6,159 nucleotides of DNA from Elusimicrobiaceae bacterium (GTDB taxonomy: Bacteria; Elusimicrobiota; Elusimicrobia; Elusimicrobiales; Elusimicrobiaceae). The DNA lies in NCBI GenBank assembly GCA_024405075.1, contig JAKSPG010000079.1:1-6159 (forward strand), read 5' to 3'. A program made the position numbers and the translations under genes. Shown piece by piece: positions 4,548 to 6,159 of this stretch (positions are counted from its first letter, which is position 1; each line of letters opens with the position of its first letter). A model generated the notes under the pieces. The model was given only the letters and a program-made list of their open reading frames with translations, ran no database searches and was not told the DNA's origin.

Positions 4548-5180
4548 ATGGAAACTAAAGTTTTAGATATCAAAGGTAAAGAGAAAGGGACCTGCAATCT
4601 GCCGGATAGCTTGTTCGGTGTGAAACCTAATCCCACTTTCTTGCACGAAGTCATCACCGCTTTTTTGGCCAACCAAAGACGCGGTACCGCGGATACCAAA
4701 ACCCGCGCCGAAGTTTCCGGTACCGGTAAGAAACCGTGGAAACAGAAAGGCACCGGCCGCGCCCGCCAAGGGTCTTTGCGTGCCGTGCAATTCCGCCACG
4801 GTGGTATCGCCTTCGGGCCGACTCCGCATTCCTACCGCCAATACTTGCCGGTGGCTAAACGCCGCGCGGCGTTGGCGATGGCCTTATCTGCCAAAATGGC
4901 GGAAGGCAATGTAGTGGTATTGGACGCTTTGAAACTCAAAGAGCCCAAAACCCACGCGTTTGCGGAAGTAATGAATGTATTGTCCGCCGGTCGCAAACCC
5001 TTAGTTATGGATAACTTTGCGGATGAAAACGCCGCTTTGGCCAGCCGCAATGTGGCGGGTTTAACCCGTGTGTTGCCGCAAGACGCCAATGCGTATGTGG
5101 TGCTTAACAGCACGAAAGTTATTCTGACCCAGGAAGCGGTAGAAAAATCGACGAACACGTTTGTCAAGGAGGCCAAATAA
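4548..5180 (+). CDS. rplD: 50S ribosomal protein L4 (uL4)
   Basis: 210 residues from ATG 4548, near the usual length. L4 binds domain I of 23S rRNA and its long loop lines the exit tunnel. That loop is fully recognisable: TRAEVSGTGKKPWKQKGTGRARQGS, then VQFRHGGIAFGP and SYRQYLPVAKRRAALAMALSAK. The rest of the globular domain follows (NVVVLDALKL, GRKPLVMDN, LPQDANAYVVLNSTKVILTQEAVE). In E. coli L4 is also the repressor of this operon through its leader RNA, which makes it the natural candidate ligand for the hairpin at 3272-3329. The start is chosen by the AAGGA site at 4535-4539. The stop overlaps the rplW start by one base (TAATG). Confidence 0.98.
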   Translation: METKVLDIKGKEKGTCNLPDSLFGVKPNPTFLHEVITAFLANQRRGTADTKTRAEVSGTGKKPWKQKGTGRARQGSLRAVQFRHGGIAFGPTPHSYRQYLPVAKRRAALAMALSAKMAEGNVVVLDALKLKEPKTHAFAEVMNVLSAGRKPLVMDNFADENAALASRNVAGLTRVLPQDANAYVVLNSTKVILTQEAVEKSTNTFVKEAK

Positions 5181-5473
5181 TGACCACCTACACAACCTTA
5201 AAAAAACCGCTCTTAACGGAAAAAAGCCTCATTGAACGCGACACGCACAACCGCTATGGTTTTATTGTAGCTGCTAACGCGTCTAAAGGCGAAATTAAAA
5301 CCGCGGTGGAAAAGATTTTTAACGTAACCGTTAAAAAAGTAAACACAATTTCCGTCACGGGTAAGACCCATCGCATGGGTCGCTTTGAAGGCAAACGGCC
5401 GGACTATAAAAAGGCCTTTGTAACCCTCAAAGAAGGCGATAAAATCGAAATGGTGGAAGCCGCTTCGAAGTAG
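5180..5473 (+). CDS. rplW: 50S ribosomal protein L23 (uL23)
   Basis: 97 residues, normal for bacteria. L23 lies at the exit of the peptide tunnel and is the docking site for trigger factor and SRP. Family features: LKKPLLTEKSL at the start, NRYGFIVAANASKGEIKTAVEKIFNVTVKKVNTI in the middle, the extended loop GKTHRMGRFEGKRPDYKKAFVTLKEGDKIE. It is translationally coupled to rplD: its ATG shares the A of the rplD stop, and a near-perfect Shine-Dalgarno AAGGAGG (5166-5172) stands seven bases before it inside rplD. rplB follows after 20 bases. Confidence 0.98.
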   Translation: MTTYTTLKKPLLTEKSLIERDTHNRYGFIVAANASKGEIKTAVEKIFNVTVKKVNTISVTGKTHRMGRFEGKRPDYKKAFVTLKEGDKIEMVEAASK

Positions 5474-5493
5474 AGAAAGGAGAACTACTAACT

Positions 5494-6159
5494 ATGCCTA
5501 TCAAGTCATTTAGACCTTATACCCCTTCCCGCCGCACGATCACGGTGTCGGATTATTCCGATATTACCAAGACCACGCCCGAGAAGCGCTTAACGAAAGG
5601 TCTACGCAAAACCGGCGGTAGAAACAACACCGGTATGATCATGGTCCGCCATATTGGCGGCGGGCACAGACGTGCCTACAGACAAATTGATTTCAAGCGC
5701 GAAAAATACGGCGTGCCGGCCAAGGTCGTATCCATTGAATACGATCCGAACCGCAGCGCGCGTATTTGCTTGTTAAACTATGCCGACGGAGACAAACGCT
5801 ATATCTTGCATCCGCTCGGCGTACAGGTGGGCGATGTATTGATGTCCGGCCCGGCCGCAGATATTAAAGTGGGTAACTGCCTTGCACTCAAAAACATTCC
5901 TGAAGGTACTTTTATCCACGCGATTGAACTGAAAGTCGGCAAAGGGGCGCAATTAGCGCGCAGTGCCGGCAGCCAGGCGCAGCTTATGGCCAAAGAATCG
6001 GACTATGCCCATATCAAAATGCCGTCCGGTGAAATCCGCTTAGTGCCCAGCGATTGCTGTGCGACTATCGGCCAAGTGGGCAACATTGACCACTCCAACA
6101 TCGTCATCGGCAATGCGGGGCGCAACCGCCACCGCGGCGAACGGCCTACCGTACGCGGT
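5494..6159 (+). CDS. rplB: 50S ribosomal protein L2 (uL2), partial, 3' end missing
   Basis: 222 codons are inside the window; the frame is open to the edge, so about the last 50 or so residues of a typical 270-280 residue L2 are missing. L2 supports subunit association and the peptidyl transferase centre. Recognisable parts: MPIKSFRPYTPSRR, KTGGRNNTGMIMVRHIGGGHRRAYR, IDFKREKYGVPAKVVSIEYDPNRSARI, YILHPLGVQVGD, VGNCLALKNIPEGTFIHAIELKVGKGAQLARSAGS, and GRNRHRGERPTVRG at the cut end. The highly conserved HPHGGGEG segment, which carries the key His, would come just beyond the window. The Shine-Dalgarno AAAGGAGA (5476-5483) is ten bases before ATG 5494. Fifth gene of the S10 operon in the standard order. 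Confidence 0.98.
   Translation, partial: MPIKSFRPYTPSRRTITVSDYSDITKTTPEKRLTKGLRKTGGRNNTGMIMVRHIGGGHRRAYRQIDFKREKYGVPAKVVSIEYDPNRSARICLLNYADGDKRYILHPLGVQVGDVLMSGPAADIKVGNCLALKNIPEGTFIHAIELKVGKGAQLARSAGSQAQLMAKESDYAHIKMPSGEIRLVPSDCCATIGQVGNIDHSNIVIGNAGRNRHRGERPTVRG

Noticed and set aside
3640..5176. Open frames on the minus strand opposite rpsJ, rplC and rplD
   Set aside because: They lie antisense to clearly identified ribosomal protein genes and have no family features.

Overview
The window holds two divergently arranged blocks separated by a gene-free stretch of about 615 bases. The left block (1 to 2766, minus strand) carries a classical type IV pilin-like protein, adenine phosphoribosyltransferase (apt), a small pilin-like membrane protein, and two tandem related exported proteins, the second cut by the window edge. 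The right block (3382 to the end, plus strand) is the start of the S10 ribosomal protein operon: rpsJ, rplC, rplD, rplW, rplB (the last cut by the edge).

Organism: a Gram-negative-type bacterium. The pilin (long conserved hydrophobic N-terminus followed by ALPQYQKAVWKSR and a tract of the AEEVYYLSNAEYT kind) resembles the highly duplicated pilin-like proteins I know from Elusimicrobiota, and the ribosomal proteins fit that phylum. This is recognition from memory, not a search, so the phylum is a moderate-confidence inference.

The most notable gene is the complete exported protein at 273-1343. It has the His/Asp/nucleophile layout of a trypsin-fold (HtrA-like) protease, but the nucleophile position holds Cys (GLCGSPVV) instead of Ser, the arrangement known from viral 3C-type proteases. 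Its downstream neighbour is a diverged paralogue with the same signal peptide and KSVFRxYPQG segment.

The stretch 2767-3381 is not empty. Next to the pilin there is a minus-strand intrinsic terminator and an RNA-like region (2821-2985) with two perfect 10-base complementary arm pairs that cross one another (a pseudoknot, or two exclusive folds), enclosing four further hairpins. A distant segment can pair with the terminator arm, which suggests transcription attenuation ahead of the pilin. Nearer the S10 operon there are two good plus-strand promoters and a 58-base leader hairpin next to rpsJ that could serve ribosomal-protein feedback. I could not match any of these RNAs to a known riboswitch or ncRNA family.

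No tRNA, rRNA, insertion sequence or CRISPR array was seen.
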